Assembly: GCF_004210375.1 (NCBI RefSeq) | Contig: NC_134825.1 | Location: 41,410,348 to 41,474,347 of the forward strand | Direction: 5' to 3' | DNA length: 64,000 nt | Source of the DNA: Tachypleus tridentatus | Lineage: Eukaryota > Arthropoda > Merostomata > Xiphosura > Limulidae | Part shown: positions 45,931-58,339 of the stretch, in pieces | How the letters are laid out: every line of letters starts with the position of its first letter | Position numbering within the stretch: position 1 is the first letter of the stretch | Program-made: the position numbers and the translations under genes | Notes under the pieces: generated by a model | Database searches by the model: none | Told to the model about the DNA's origin: nothing | What the model saw: only the letters and a program-made list of their open reading frames with translations

Positions 45931-46479
45931 GATTTACTATAACTATTGACCACTTGATCGCGTTAGTTCGAAATGTAAAATGTTAAATTGCAAATGAATG
46001 ATGTTATGGAGACTTGCTTGAGAATATAATGAACATTTATAGTTTCTGTCTAACTAAATTTTCTAACTTACTAAATTATGCATAAAAATGTACAAATATA
46101 TGATTTAAAACACAACTTCCACAAAGCTCTTATAAAACTTTGCTAGTAGAAAAGCAGCCTTTTAAAATAAAAGACATACATGTGACAGCGCTTTAAATAA
46201 GGTCTTGGGTCTTTTAAAGTAATTGTTTTACGAATATGTGTAATAAAATTAAATATTATGTATATTATTATTTTACTTATTCATCCGATCTATTTTGTGC
46301 AGTTTTATATACTTACAGCCTTAGCAGTCAATAGTAAAAGTTTAAAGTGTTGTTTGAACTAAATGTGTAATGTTTAAGGTGCTATTTGTACGAACGTTTT
46401 ATTAAGTTTTAAGCAATAAAGAAGAATATGAAAACATATGAATACAACAAATAAAACAAAAATAACCAAACGAAGTTAA
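45931..46479. other. No feature recognised
   Basis: AT-rich, no coding similarity. Confidence 0.45.
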
Positions 46480-49150
46480 ACAACAACATTCACACAACGC
46501 CATGAAGTGAACACGATAACAACGATTTTATTCAGGTAACAACCGAGTAATAAAAAAACATCAACTCATACCACACACGATCACACAGTCAAACAACACA
46601 AAAACATATTTCACAGTACTCTATCGTTGTCTGAGGCGTTCCAGTCATGTACCGTGAACCACAATTAGCGATAGAAGTAACAAAGTGTAAACCAGAGGTC
46701 ATATTGCAGCAACAAAAAGACAGCTAAGGATAGCGTCATCGTCAAAGGTAAATAGGCCTCTGACCTCAGAATCTATTAAAGGATGAAAACCAGGACGCCT
46801 TCACCTGGTACTATTATAATACACTTGTCAGTCAAAATTAATTCCAAGACTGCTGACGATACCATGTAACAGCCGCATGCAAAGCTCTACCACGCTATGG
46901 AGGGTGTGGGGGAGAACATAGAAATAAAGTGTCCAGAGTTAACACACAACCACACTGCTGTAACAGTCAACAGCAACACACGGTAAGGTATGGAATGCCA
47001 AAAATACAAGAACATAAAACATACATCATAAACACACTGAATAACACAAACACAAAAGAATAACCTACAAAAAATCAGGAAACTGACAAAACACAAAGAA
47101 CGTCTCTGTTTCCCACACCAACATATAAAGAAACCATCACGAAACAACAACTTAGAACACATTCTTACACACAAGAAACAAAAACACTCACTCAACTTCA
47201 CAAAACACCTAAACAAAAGAAGAACGAACAACACATAAACACAGGATTATATTAACATAAGCAGAAGAAAACGTCTATGAATTTCTGACACAATACAGAA
47301 ATGAATAAAACAGTATCACACTAATAATCAAAATAACCATTGATCACCTTACACAATTACTACCTCAGGTAATACAACAACTCGTTATAACACCACAAAA
47401 CACAACCATACTGTAAATATAAGCTCATAAAGAGACATATCCCGGTAACATAAGCGATCCTGGACCTAAAAGAGGCAATCCGAAACATCCAAAACAGATT
47501 ATAAAATCAAAGTATAAAACATCTTACAACACAAGTACAGAATAGAGGAAGAGTTCTACGTTCGACCTGACTCTCCTGGTTTTCTAGATGTAAATACTGA
47601 TGCGAAACTTTAACTGGTTTGTCAGAGGATGAGAAGATACTTGGTTCGTTGACTGGCTAGAGTAAGTGTAAAAATCTTACTTCTCTTCAAGAGCACACCA
47701 AATTGTTAAGTCAGTACCCTTACATACAGGCTTACTCTCCCTTCGAACTCTTTTAGTATACTTCATCCTAGTAAAGCAGAACAAGAGGGCATACCAGGAA
47801 CGTACAGAGAATGTCAGCTAGCTGCTGAAGTGAAAGCCTGTAAACCAAATGTCAATAATATCAATATCAAATGATTATCAAAATGGGTTAATTAAGAGAA
47901 AAGAAAATCTAGATTTAAACAGGACTGGTCTGGGGACGCGTTTACATCTACCGGTAACAACCACAAGCCAAAGCGATAGTTATTCTAGGCGTGCACTACA
48001 TAATAGATGTGGACCAGACCAAGAGTGCCTTGACTAAAATAAACGTCCCACACTTAAAAGTGGATCAGATAGTTTCAGCCATAACATAATAACCTACCAA
48101 CGGTACCAAATATTCATAGTATAAGAAACAAAAACCCCAGCAGTCATGCCAATACTATGCTTTCACTGCCAACGCTTTAGACATGTAAAACCACACGAAG
48201 ATATGTTGGCTTCGAGGATGAACGCCATATGGCAAACTGAAGACAGGATAAGTCAAACCCGAAATGTTGTAAATATGGAAAAGAACATACAGCTAAGTAT
48301 GACGGGTGTACAACATACAAATACATTATGAACAGGCTAAATTAAAAGACAATCGTGTCAGAATACCGTGTAACGCGAGATGTAGTAAAATACACAACAA
48401 TAACGAAAAAGCAAACAAAATCCACAAATACAAACGTTAGAACTACGAAACTTAAAACATTCAAATATCTAACACCTAAAAACTAGCGGAAACACGAGAA
48501 TCACATTCACATACACATTAAGGCCTTATAAAGTACAACCAAAACCACACAATACAATACGAAACACACAGATAATAAACAAAAAATGAAATGAAAATAT
48601 TATTGTAGATACAATAGAAACAATATTTGTAGGCTTCATAGCTCAATACAGGAATCTGACACGAACCAAGACGAAATACATTAAACCATTCAGAACCATA
48701 TAAAACCGATAATACCATATGTTGTCAAAAATAAGTGTCTAATTCATGCAATGATTCCTTACATTGTATATCAATATCCAAAGTGTGCTAGCTTCCAACA
48801 GGCATGTCAACGAAGACGTTACAACAATTTCAATAGCTGATATTATACAGTTAATAGAAACAATATGATTTTAAAAAATGATAGACTAAAAATGCAGGGA
48901 TATACTGTTATTACGGGCCTGGCATGGAATACATCAACGAAAATATAGTTACAAAAGAAGCGAACAGGACCCACTATGTAAAAAATTATAGATCAATAAT
49001 TACTGAAAAGTGTTTTCACTGAAGTACAACAACCGTCGTAATTAGACGCTTACTGCCAAACAATAACTGTCTCATATAATACCTAAACAAACAATAAACA
49101 ACCCCAGACATCAATGGAAACCTCACGTAAAATTAATAAACAATATAAAA
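46480..49150 (+). mobile_element. A/C-rich, strand-asymmetric region, probably a decayed retroelement
   Basis: For about 2.7 kb the plus strand is rich in A and C and poor in T and G (for example AACACAACAACC-like runs), unlike the flanks. Inside it are CCHC zinc-knuckle remnants (48150-48330). A-rich sense strands are usual in non-LTR retrotransposons. The minus-strand open frame at 46887-47234 is a by-product of this composition. Borders are judged by composition only. Confidence 0.45.
48146..48345 (+). pseudogene. Gag-like ORF1 remnant with zinc-knuckle motifs
   Basis: MPILCFHCQRFRHVK matches the first knuckle of LINE ORF1 proteins (CFHCQRFGH; compare the copy at 31.75 kb). About 35 codons later, in another frame, KCCKYGKEHTAKYDGC resembles a second knuckle (C..CG.EH....C). 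Both are embedded in the A-rich region, with stops between them. The sequence has diverged too far to name the clade, and the remainder of the ORF is not recognisable. Confidence 0.55.
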
Positions 49151-50714
49151 AAAACTTAGAGATCTGAGCAGAGTGTACGTGATTAAATAAAGCCCAATAA
49201 TTGAAACACAGATAAAGACTACTAGTATGTGATTACAGAATTAGTACCACTGTATGTATTGAGTGCCACTATTTGTAACAGAACTAGTACCACTGTATGT
49301 ATTCAGTGTAGCTAGAATTGGGATACCAAGAAAGTTCTGAGTGGTGAACATGCTCTTCGTATTTACGATTAAGAAGGGTTCTCTGCCTTAAGAAAGATAG
49401 TGTTTTTGTACAGTTTAAGAATGGTTATTAATAGAAGTACATATTTGTGTTTAGTGTTAATATTATGTTAACTAATAATTTGTATGTATAATAAAATAAT
49501 AATTTTAATTTAAAACGAATGATCTCTAGTGTCAATTTGCGGCAACAAAGAATCAGTTGCATTATTCTCTTCAGAATTGGAGACTAGACACAATTTCAGT
49601 GAAATCAATCATTGTATAAAAACAAGTTTGCATATTACAGAAAGGGATTAAATATCAACTTCTGTATCAGTAAACTGAAGTTTTTGACCTTCCAGCTGAT
49701 AATCAGGTAAAGCAACTTACTGGGAAGCAAGGTCTCTGTCTATCTCTCATCTGAAAATAGTGAAGTTTTTCTTAATCTCTAAGAAAACGTTTTAGTTGTT
49801 TGAAAAATTAATTGGTGGTTTGTTTACTTCATGTTAGGTACAGATTATTGGAGAAAACACCTCAAACCTTTGTTTGCTGTTAAAATCAACCATCTGGTAA
49901 GTAGAACATAATGTAATCAGTTGTTACCATCAACTGTCCAATAAGTGAAACATAATGTTATCAAGTAATAAATAAACTGAGGACATACTTCCATCACCTG
50001 ATTTGATGACAGAATGCTAAAAGCTTATTGTAATTTTGTGTTGCATTATCAGGTTTCAAACGTTAGGCTACTTATTTTCAACTGTTACTGTTTAATATTA
50101 TTAACATATACAGCTTTTCAAAATAACAAACAATTCCATCTAATGGAAACAAATATCTGTGTCATTATTTAATCAAAATAACTGAACATTGGTCATTAAG
50201 TGTCAAACAACCAAGTATTTGATTACACTATTTTTTCTGGGTGGGGTTAGGTTTTATATTTGTTACATTTTTATTTCTCAGCCTTGTCTCAGTTAAGCCA
50301 GATACTTATGAAGACACTTAAAATGTGTATTCCCCTTGGTTGAGCCATCAAACTGAGGATTTTCTCAATAACTGAAGGTGTAAAACAGTTCTCAAAATGT
50401 ATGATATGTGAAATAAAACAGGGATGAGCTTATCATTTGAAAATTATACAAGATAAAAGCTAATAATTTTAACAAGTTATTTGGGCATAAACTTGCATAC
50501 TTTATTCTGTGTATTTATCCTGTACAGAGAGAAAAATTTAAAACAAATACATGTACTTCACAAAGTTTGAATTTCAACTAATTGATAAAAAAAGAAAATA
50601 TTACTAACTGATTATAATCTAGTATTGTCCAGTTCTGATGAACCAATCAATAGTATTTCAAGTGAAGCACACTGACATTTACATATGAAAACCTTTAATA
50701 CCCTCACTTCATAG
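49151..50714. other. No gene; short tandem duplication at 49235-49310
   Basis: ACAGAATTAGTACCACTGTA at 49235 is repeated as ACAGAACTAGTACCACTGTA about 43 bases later. The rest is AT-rich without coding similarity. The sequence around 49885-49960 also contains two similar about 45-base units (AAGT-GAACATAATGT-ATCA). Confidence 0.5.
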
Positions 50715-50730
50715 TTATAGTTAGGATCAT

Positions 50731-50831
50731 ATATATGCAAAAACGGCTAGTTTGGGTTGAGAAAATATTTTACATAGAAGCCGTTTTTGCATATATATTT
50801 CTCTACAAGTGAGTTTGCTCGACATCACTGA
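50731..50831 (+). mobile_element. 101-bp hairpin insert with a perfect 16-bp target duplication
   Basis: TTATAGTTAGGATCAT stands at 50715-50730 and again, unchanged, at 50832-50847. Between them is a 101-bp insert that can fold: ATATATATGCAAAAACGGCT (50729-50748) is the exact reverse complement of AGCCGTTTTTGCATATATAT (50779-50798), with a 30-base loop. A tail with CTCTACAAGTGAGTTTGCTC and GACATCACTGA follows. The long duplication suggests insertion by a LINE machinery. No poly-A and no protein coding. The family is unknown to me. Confidence 0.8.
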
Positions 50832-50847
50832 TTATAGTTAGGATCAT

Positions 50848-51569
50848 TCTTGATTGACTTGGTTGAATAGATGATGTTAGAAACTGCCTTATCTTATTTC
50901 AACTGTTTGTCTTCTTGTAAGGCAAGAAATATCACCAATGTTTCTTAGGGCAAGTAGTCAAGTGTTTTCTAATAAATTCTAACAGCATGTGTTAACCATA
51001 ATAGCTTAGTTAACACTCCACTAACACAGCAAGTTCTGAAACATATTCTTTTTATTAACAAATTATTTCTTCAATGATTTCACAGGAAACGTATCAAAAT
51101 CTCTGGGTCCAAAATGAGCTGGTAGCTGTGATCACTGTTTTAATCTTTTGGTACCTGGTATATTCCATAAAAATGAAAATACAGCTATGAGATACCATTT
51201 TGTTAAGCTTCCAGTTTTCTAAGTAAATAAAACAATTGAAGAATATTGTTATTGAATACTATGTTTTTACTAATTTTTCAATGAATGGAATGATACATTA
51301 AATGATGTAAATGCATTAACCCTCAAACTTAAGAAATATTGTCTAAAATACTTTATATCAATAAAAGTAATTAGTTTTTACAGTGTAGAAAGTAAAAAAG
51401 AAATTAATTAAATATGAATTTCTAGCACATTTCTAGTTGTAGTTTATTTTAAGGAATAAAATATTTTTTATTTTATAGGGAAAAAGGTAAATTCCAAAAT
51501 TATTTTGAGAAACAGATTAAACTTCTGTAAATATGTACTTTGTGTTGAGAGAAGAGGTAAAGGATATTG
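50848..51569. other. No feature recognised
   Basis: AT-rich, no coding similarity. Confidence 0.45.
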
Positions 51570-51660
51570 TTTTGAGTGTGTATGTGTTTTCTTTTAGCAA
51601 AGCTACATCGGGCTATCTGCTGAATTGCTTTGAGTAGCTTCCAACCTAAAATTACTGGAA
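51570..51660 (-). mobile_element. tRNA SINE (family C), tail half
   Basis: TGTATGTGTTTTCTTTTAGC, then AAAGCTACATCGGGCTATCT. The reverse complement gives the tail AGATAGCCCGATGTAGCTTT then GCTAAAAGAAAACACATACA, as in the family C copy at 62981. Confidence 0.6.
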
Positions 51661-53499
51661 ATACCGATTTATTCAATGCTATCTATTCAATAGAATGATG
51701 TCGTCTCACACAGGTCTCTGTGATACCAGGTTTCATTTCCTACTGAATATTATTGTTAACACTCTTATTTCGAACTTTAACACTTTTGTTTTCAATAGAC
51801 TAGCTTTCACTGTCATAAACGTGTTTTGCAGGTCAAAGGTCATGTACCTTTTAACTTTTTGTATATTGATACATATTTTCATGACTATATAGTTAATAAC
51901 TTATTATTACTATATTCCACCAAGCAACAGATATAGCAGAATTTACAAACACTGATATGAACAACATATTTTTATTACACCACCAAGGATATCAGGCATT
52001 ACAAATGTTTGAAAAAGTTACACAGAAAATGATACAACTTTCATCTGTATTTTCAAGCAATAACTTACCACTGGAAACTTTACATTAACACAAACTACAT
52101 TTATAGGTTATGTGGAGTGATATCGCAAACGAAACAACAGTATCAGTACGAGAGAAAGAATCAAATGAAGCCTTTGATTTTATTAAGTATCTGTCATTTC
52201 GTTTTTACATTTATTTTTTATGTATTAGCACTACGCGTAATCAGTTTTAGTCAGAGGAAGAGTAAGTCAGTGTTAGTGCCATATGATATACAAATAAATG
52301 AAGTTAAATACATCCATTCTTTGAACTTTGTTAAATTTATCATCTACAAGAAATAGCATTGAAACGAGCTATCCAATCATGATACAGCTTTCCATACTCT
52401 AAAAGAAATATTTCTATAATGAACCAATAAGAAGTGTACTTCACCCAGCATGAACATCATTATCAGTAAAAGAAGAAAAACCAAGCAGTCACTGATCATC
52501 TTTTCTGTTAACAAAGATGGAGAAGAGAGAAAAGGAATAAAAGAGACTCCCCAAATCTGACACACTTGAGTAACCAACAGAAGAAAAGGGTCTGGAGGTG
52601 GCTGTTCAAAATGATCTGTTCAGGCTGACCTACTAAAGGAAAGAGCTAATTAAAATTCTCGCCAGTCATTACTGGATCATCTGCAAAAGTCGCTTCAGAA
52701 CCCTAAAGAAAAACTTGTTCTGCACACATGTCTTCATCTCGCAACAGACCATATCACGGACATCTCTGGCTGAAAGTTATCCCTCTTTTGGCTGTTTACA
52801 AGCACTACATAGTAGAGGTGGAAGAGAAGGGGTCTGGTTGACCTGTGTAGTAGAAACATTAACTGGAGAATTCATACACATTTGTAAGTTTTTATTTTGT
52901 GATCAAGTAATGTATAAACATAAATGAAAATATAACTGTAGAAATGTCAACTATGTTCAAAATTACAATGTAAATAGTGAATAATCATGACATTCCTGTT
53001 GAGAGAAACCATGACAAACGCTTTGTTGATAAAAAGTGATGAAATTGTCGGGATAAAGTGCTTATTGAGAAGTGGATATTGAGAAGTAGCTATAGTGTCA
53101 GCGGATGGTATGTTTTGGAATTTGTACTTTTAAAACTGACATTCGCCTTTGTTCTTATCTTACCAGCTTATGAAATACGTTTTAAAAAATGTCATACCCC
53201 AGACTGGGTCACTGCTGCATAACATACTTCACCTTCGAGTGTTGTATATTTACTGCAATAATACCCCAGAAAACCCAAAATAAAATTTATACTTACCAAT
53301 AGTCAAAGGCTAATCGATGGTCAGTATTAGTCTTTCATAGTCTTGAGATAATTCTGCTATATGTGGCATTTTGTTCTTGGCGAAGAAAGAAATAAACATT
53401 TTTAGGAATTACAAGTGGATGCTCGTTTCTTGTCACTAATAAAATAACAGAAATAAACAATATTTTCAATTCCTTCATTCTTTCTGTGTGAAACTCTAG
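51661..53499. other. No gene recognised
   Basis: Open frames at 51695-51892, 52117-52356 and 52715-52927 have no recognisable similarity and no shared context. I regard them as chance. Confidence 0.45.
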
Positions 53500-53790
53500 G
53501 ATGGGAGATTTAGATCCTTAAAACCACTTAACTCATCTAAACAGTGTTTAGCAAGAGGGCTAACATTATTTTGAGTAGCACCTATAAAAATATTAAATAC
53601 AAGGCAAGTGATACTATTGTTTCACTGTATAGATCACTTGTAAGGCCTTCTTTAGAGTAATGTGTACAGTTTTGGGCTCCCTTCCTCATGAAGTATTTGA
53701 AATTGTCGGAGAAAAAATCACTAGGATGAAAAGACATTAGTGACAGAATGAAACATCTGTAAAACTCAATAGTTCCAATGAAATATACCA
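53500..53790 (+). pseudogene. CR1-group LINE reverse transcriptase fragment
   Basis: In one plus-strand frame: YKNIKYKASDTIVSLYRSLV, RPSLE, stop, CVQFWAPFLMKYLKLSEKKS, stop, DISDRMKHL. The LYRSLVRP..LE.CVQFW..F pattern is the conserved block after the reverse transcriptase core in CR1/L2-group LINEs (family LYKSLVRPHLEYCVQFWSP). Only this block is present; upstream and downstream parts are absent. Two stops show it is dead. It represents the same group as the minus-strand relic at 4.7-6.6 kb, but a separate insertion. Confidence 0.8.
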
Positions 53791-54169
53791 TCTATTACTA
53801 TTACATATTCCATAATATGGAATAGGAGACTTATCTTATTTACAATTATTATTGTAAATAATTATTGCTGTGCCATTTGTTACTGAGAATCTTTTTTGAC
53901 TACTTCAGTCATAATACTGAGATGTTTAACTATGGAATTTAGTTGATCACCACAACGTTGACCAATTGTGAAACCAAGAGATTTTAACGAGTCATACCAA
54001 GTACTGGTCAAACCATATCCAGGGTAAATGGAGTAGAATATTGAACAAAAAACTCTATCTTTCTAGTAATATAAAGTATCCCTTTTTGACAGCATTAAGT
54101 AATCTTTCAGATGAGAACTGTGACAGATATTGTGGTTGTCACTTTGTTTAACAGAGTTGAAAAGTCACG

Positions 54170-54390
54170 CAGTAAAGAAATATCCAGAGCAAAGTTCCAA
54201 AATATGGTACAGAGGAAGAAGACACCTTGGATGAACTTCCAAAAGATGTGGAGAGGTTTGTCCAATTATCTCATTTTGACATGGCTTCTGAAACAATGAA
54301 TAAGTTAGTATATGATCAAATTATAGACACCATAATAGACGAGAATATGAGAAGTAGGTTGAAACAAGGTAGGTGTAATTTTTAAAGCAA
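54170..54390 (+). pseudogene. Possible gag-like fragment
   Basis: One frame is open over about 65 codons: KVPKYGTEEEDTLDELPKDV, FVQLSHFDMASETMNKLVYD, QIIDTIIDENMRSRLKQG. The end (LVYDQIIDTIIDENMRSRL) recalls the block LV.D.....I.D...R.KL in Gag proteins of gypsy-like elements. The similarity is short and by eye only. No protease, reverse transcriptase or LTRs are adjacent. Confidence 0.3.
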
Positions 54391-54559
54391 GCTTTGGAGT
54401 TAAGTATTGAACTATAATCCATCAGGATTACAGATCAACAAATAAAGACACCACCTTCTTTTTCGAGGTAACCATAATCCGAACTAGTTTGGGATCGGTC
54501 AGTAATTTTGTAAGTCATGACTTTTTAGATAAAAGTGGCTGGTTGAGTTGGCAGCCACA

Positions 54560-54641
54560 CCGGACGAGCATATTTGGTGACGACAGTTCAAACTGATGAC
54601 TCTTAAGTGCAAGTCGATCGCCTTACCCGCCAGGCCATGTC
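54560..54641 (-). mobile_element. Thr-like tRNA SINE (family A), head fragment
   Basis: CGGACGAGCATATTTGGTGA, AGTGCAAGTCGATCGCCTTA and CCCGCCAGGCCATGTC are the complement of the tRNA-like head and the start of the body. Confidence 0.7.
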
Positions 54642-56483
54642 AAAAAAAAAATGTGTGCACATTGTAAATTTGTCTGGTATTTTGCATCAACTTGTAAGGC
54701 AAAGCTTTACAACAGATATGAAGGTAAGACACGAATTTCTTAACTGATGTAAAATCTATAAAAATTGTAATTCCCTTTGTTTAGATTTATAGTGGCCGTG
54801 TGTATCCCATTAATAGGAATAGAATATAAGAACATTTAGTAATCTGAAAGCTGCTGGGGTGCTTGTCTCTAAGTATGGGTAAAGAGAGTGTAAGTCATTT
54901 TGTTAATTTCAATTTACCTTCAATAGCTGGTATTTTATTGTGATTGGAAAGTTACAGGAGAATTCTTTGGAATTAACTATTTATGACACCTCAGCCTTAC
55001 GTCAGAGCCTCTGTCAGCACATTGTTACAGTAATTAAAACATACGGTAGAAAAGACTGCAACAGGTAAAAAATAATGAAAAATGTGTTAAAAATTGGTAA
55101 AACACATCTGTAACAAAAACTTTATTATTATTTACAACTTTTTGGCCAGAATACGTGAGTGTAAGAAACTAGCTGTAAAGGCCATAATACTGTCTTTAAA
55201 GTTATCGAGCGTCTTATTATGAATATTTTCAAAATCTGGGCCCTTGTTGTTTCTTTACAATTATTCAATAACATCCTTAAAGGCAATCCCTGCTTCTTTT
55301 TAATCTTTTCTCACTGTCTTTTTGAATCGTTTATCAGAAATTACTTTACTACTCTGCAGCACAACAGAAATCCCTTCTTAAAGTTTGCCTTCTGAAAGAG
55401 CTGGGGATTATCCACATTCCTACTTGAACGGTCGCCACCTTTATCTGAGGCCTTCAGAAATTGTTTATTCAAACCCAGTTATAAGGGAATAGGAAGTAAT
55501 AAGACTTTCTCTATGTCAACCAAACTTTGATAGAGTTATATACAAAGTGTGATAGCGGGACGAGTCTCCTCACTGTTCTTTCTACCTATCTATTCAGCAA
55601 TCACTATGCCCTATTTGGCAGTCGTTTTGGTTTATTATCTCCCAAACCCAAAAGGAGCTTGTGAGGCATCTAGGTGCACTCAAAAATATTTGTTTCTCTT
55701 CAGCCCCGCCCGTGATGTTAAGGTTGAGTGTCAACGACGTAGGATTAGGTCTCAGCTTAGCAGTTCGTCGCTTGGAAAGTGAAGTATGAGCTGTGCGCGT
55801 CGAGAGAAGCCATGTTGGAAGCCGTGGAAGAGCCAGATTGATTAACGGGAAGCTAACTCTTCGGTCGAAGGTTGAGCAAAGAGATGTAGGTTTGAGCGAG
55901 TCTATTGATGTGTGGGACGAAATTCAGAATACAAAAGAAAAAGATACAGAAAGCAAGTAGGATGTACAGAGAAAAAGAGAGAGAAAGGATGTATGAAAAT
56001 AAAAATAAGTGAAATAATAATAATAGTGACTGAGTAACAGAGTAGAAAGAAAAAGATGTCCTTACATGGTTACAGTGCCAGGGATCTATAAGTACAATGG
56101 CAAAGAAATTGGTTGTGGGGGAAATCAGAGTGCCCCAAAGACACTTTCACTGGGCAGGTGCCAAATATTCTACCTGCCCGGTGCCCAAAGCTGAAAACAG
56201 AATGATTATTAGCATACAATAATGGTTGTGTGGTTATATTCCTTTAGGTAGGGTTGTTTATCATATTGAAAAGGAAGATATATTTAGCCCAGGAGAATGG
56301 ATTTTAGTTAAACATGTTATTTGACTCTCAATATGTCCTGGATAAAAGTTTAATGAAGCAGTCCTGTACAGTTCGGTTACTGAGTAACGATAGATCTGTG
56401 GATTGTAACTTGGTAGTCTAAATGCGATTTTGATAACTTAGTTCTGGAGATTCTATAGTCTTGAATCAAAATGATCAATCATG
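54642..56483. other. No gene recognised
   Basis: The open frame 55549-55782 has no recognisable similarity. The region 55730-56000 is less AT-rich and purine-rich on the plus strand, without a coding signal that I can name. Confidence 0.45.
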
Positions 56484-58022
56484 TTATAAGCAGCAGCATT
56501 TGTTTGGTGCACTGATGCGTTTCAGGAAGTTGATTCCAGTACTAGTTTTATTGATAATGTTATAAAAGTATTTCTTCCACGATATGTTCTGCGAAAATGT
56601 TAGATCTAAATATTTAACGGTATTGGTAAAGTTGATGTTAGTATTGTTGAGACATAGTTTAATGTCCTTAAATTTTTTCCTGACTTTGTTTACTTTTTCG
56701 ACAGAATACAATAGCTTTTGTTTCAGTAGGATTCAGGGCAATACTCCATTTGTTACACCAAAGTGATGCAGTGTTGAGCGTCGTTTGGACTCTGGCTGTG
56801 GCAACGTGTGAGTTATTGGAGGTGTTCGATGTGGCTGTATCGTCAGCATATTGTGGTATAAACATGTAGCTGAGGGAGAAAGGTCATATCATTGACGTAG
56901 ATGTTGTAGAGGACTGGGCTATGTACTGATTCGTGGGGTACTCCAGTAGTTAAGTTGAAAGGGTTGGACTCTGATTCGTGAACTTTGACCTCAGATGAAT
57001 GGTCGGTGATAACAATATTAATTAGACTGGCTGGGGTGGTAAACAAATAGTGTACGTTTTAAACCTGAGGCCGTTGTGTCAAACTGAATCAAAGGCTTTC
57101 TGAAAGTCAAAAAAAGTGGTTGCTGGGGATTGTTTGAGATTGAAGCCACGGTAAACAGATTCTGTAAGCCTAATAGGGTGGTCTATTGTTTGCTTAGAAT
57201 TTTATTGGATTCTAGGTGAAAATTAATCCTGTTATCACTTTTTCCATAAGTTTGCCTAGGGTGTTGAGTAGACTAATCAATTTATAATTACTAGGGTTGC
57301 TGAGGTCGTTTTCTGTCTTGGATATTATCTTAATAGTAGCTGATTCTCAAACTTTTGGGTAGTATCCAGATGAAAAGGAGAGATTATATATCAATACTAA
57401 ATTATTTAGGTTAGAGTAAGAGAGATTTCTTTGTGCAATACTACAAATGACATCTTCACCTGGTGTCGTACGTTGTACTTTCTTCACCAGGAATTTATTT
57501 TCTGTTGAAAACATTGGGCGTATGTATATTTTGAAGAGTAAGCGGTTTAATTGTTTTCAACATGGAACCGTGCAGTGGGAGGTCCAGGTTGATGTTTATC
57601 AATTGGTTAACATGGGTGAAGTGTGTTGAGTCGAATAATGAGATATTTGGTGTGACAAAAGTGTTCTTCATGTAATCGGTAAATAATTGGGCTTGTTTTC
57701 TGTCAATAGTTGTTATGGCGTTATTGCATTTGATTTTGGATAAGCTACTACTGGATTTGCGCCAAAATAATGCATGATTTGCACAGTTTGTTTGTTTGTT
57801 TTGAATTTCGCACAAAGCTACTCGAGGGCTGTCTGTGTTGATTTGCACACATTGTTCCAGTTGTCGTCCTGTTGTGATGAAAAAGAGACATCTTTTACCT
57901 ATAAAAATATTATTGACAATTTTTAAGGAAACAACAGGACCCCAAATTACGTCAGTTACATGCTTGATAAATTCAAATAGCTGGGTTGCATTATGAGCCT
58001 GAAAGTTCATTTTTACACTCAC
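56484..58022 (-). pseudogene. Jockey-like LINE reverse transcriptase (ORF2), broken
   Basis: Minus strand, in order: ITTIDRKQAQLFTDYMKNTF and FDSTHFTHVNQL (thumb-proximal N-terminal region), SNPSNYKLISLLNTLGKLME (family SNYRPISLLNTLGKLMEK), FNLTTGVPHESVHSPVLYNI and YVNDM (family TGVPQGSVLSPVLYNIYVNDM), YADDTATSNTSNNSHVATAR with the catalytic YADD kept, LWCNKWSIALNPTETKAIVF, and NTVKYLDLTFSQNISWKKYF. This order and wording are typical of the reverse transcriptase of jockey-group LINEs, which copy their RNA at the target site. Frameshifts and stops break it. A SINE fragment sits inside the first part (57786-57838). Confidence 0.88.
57786..57838 (-). mobile_element. 53-bp SINE tail insertion (family A) in the LINE ORF
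   Basis: GTTTGTTTGTTTGTTTTGAA, TTTCGCACAAAGCTACTCGA and GGGCTGTCTGTGTT are the complement of the last 50 bases of the Thr-like SINE. TGATTTGCACA is duplicated exactly on both sides (57775-57785 and 57839-57849). The copy is extremely 5'-truncated and younger than the LINE. Confidence 0.92.
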
Positions 58023-58339
58023 ATATTGACTACTTTCCTGAAAAACTTGGTACCTTCAGTGAAAACAAGGGAAATAAGTTCATCAAGAAATCAGGGAAAT
58101 GGTGGTGAGGTATTAGAAAAGATGGTGGCTAATTACTGCTGGTTATGGAAATGTGATATTCAAAATTTAGTATATATTAAGTTAAGACCACAATACATGG
58201 TTTATGAAATTAAAACGTGAAATTTCATTATAAAATCATGGTAAATTACAATGGATCTTCATATCACATCAATTTTTACCATTTTGATTAGTATGCTTGA
58301 ATTATAGTATATGAACATAATTATAAAAAAAATGTTCAG
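58023..58339. other. No feature recognised
   Basis: AT-rich stretch between two minus-strand LINE copies; the open frame 57993-58220 has no recognisable similarity. Confidence 0.45.

Noticed and set aside
46887-47234. 115-codon minus-strand ORF, cysteine- and leucine-rich, like a secreted or membrane protein
   Set aside because: It is the complement of the A/C-rich, T-poor block, where stop codons are rare on this strand. The residues (many F, L, C, V) follow from composition.
52117-52356. 79-codon ORF with a hydrophobic segment as a small membrane protein
   Set aside because: No recognisable similarity, no splice or promoter context, and lengths like this are expected by chance in 64 kb.
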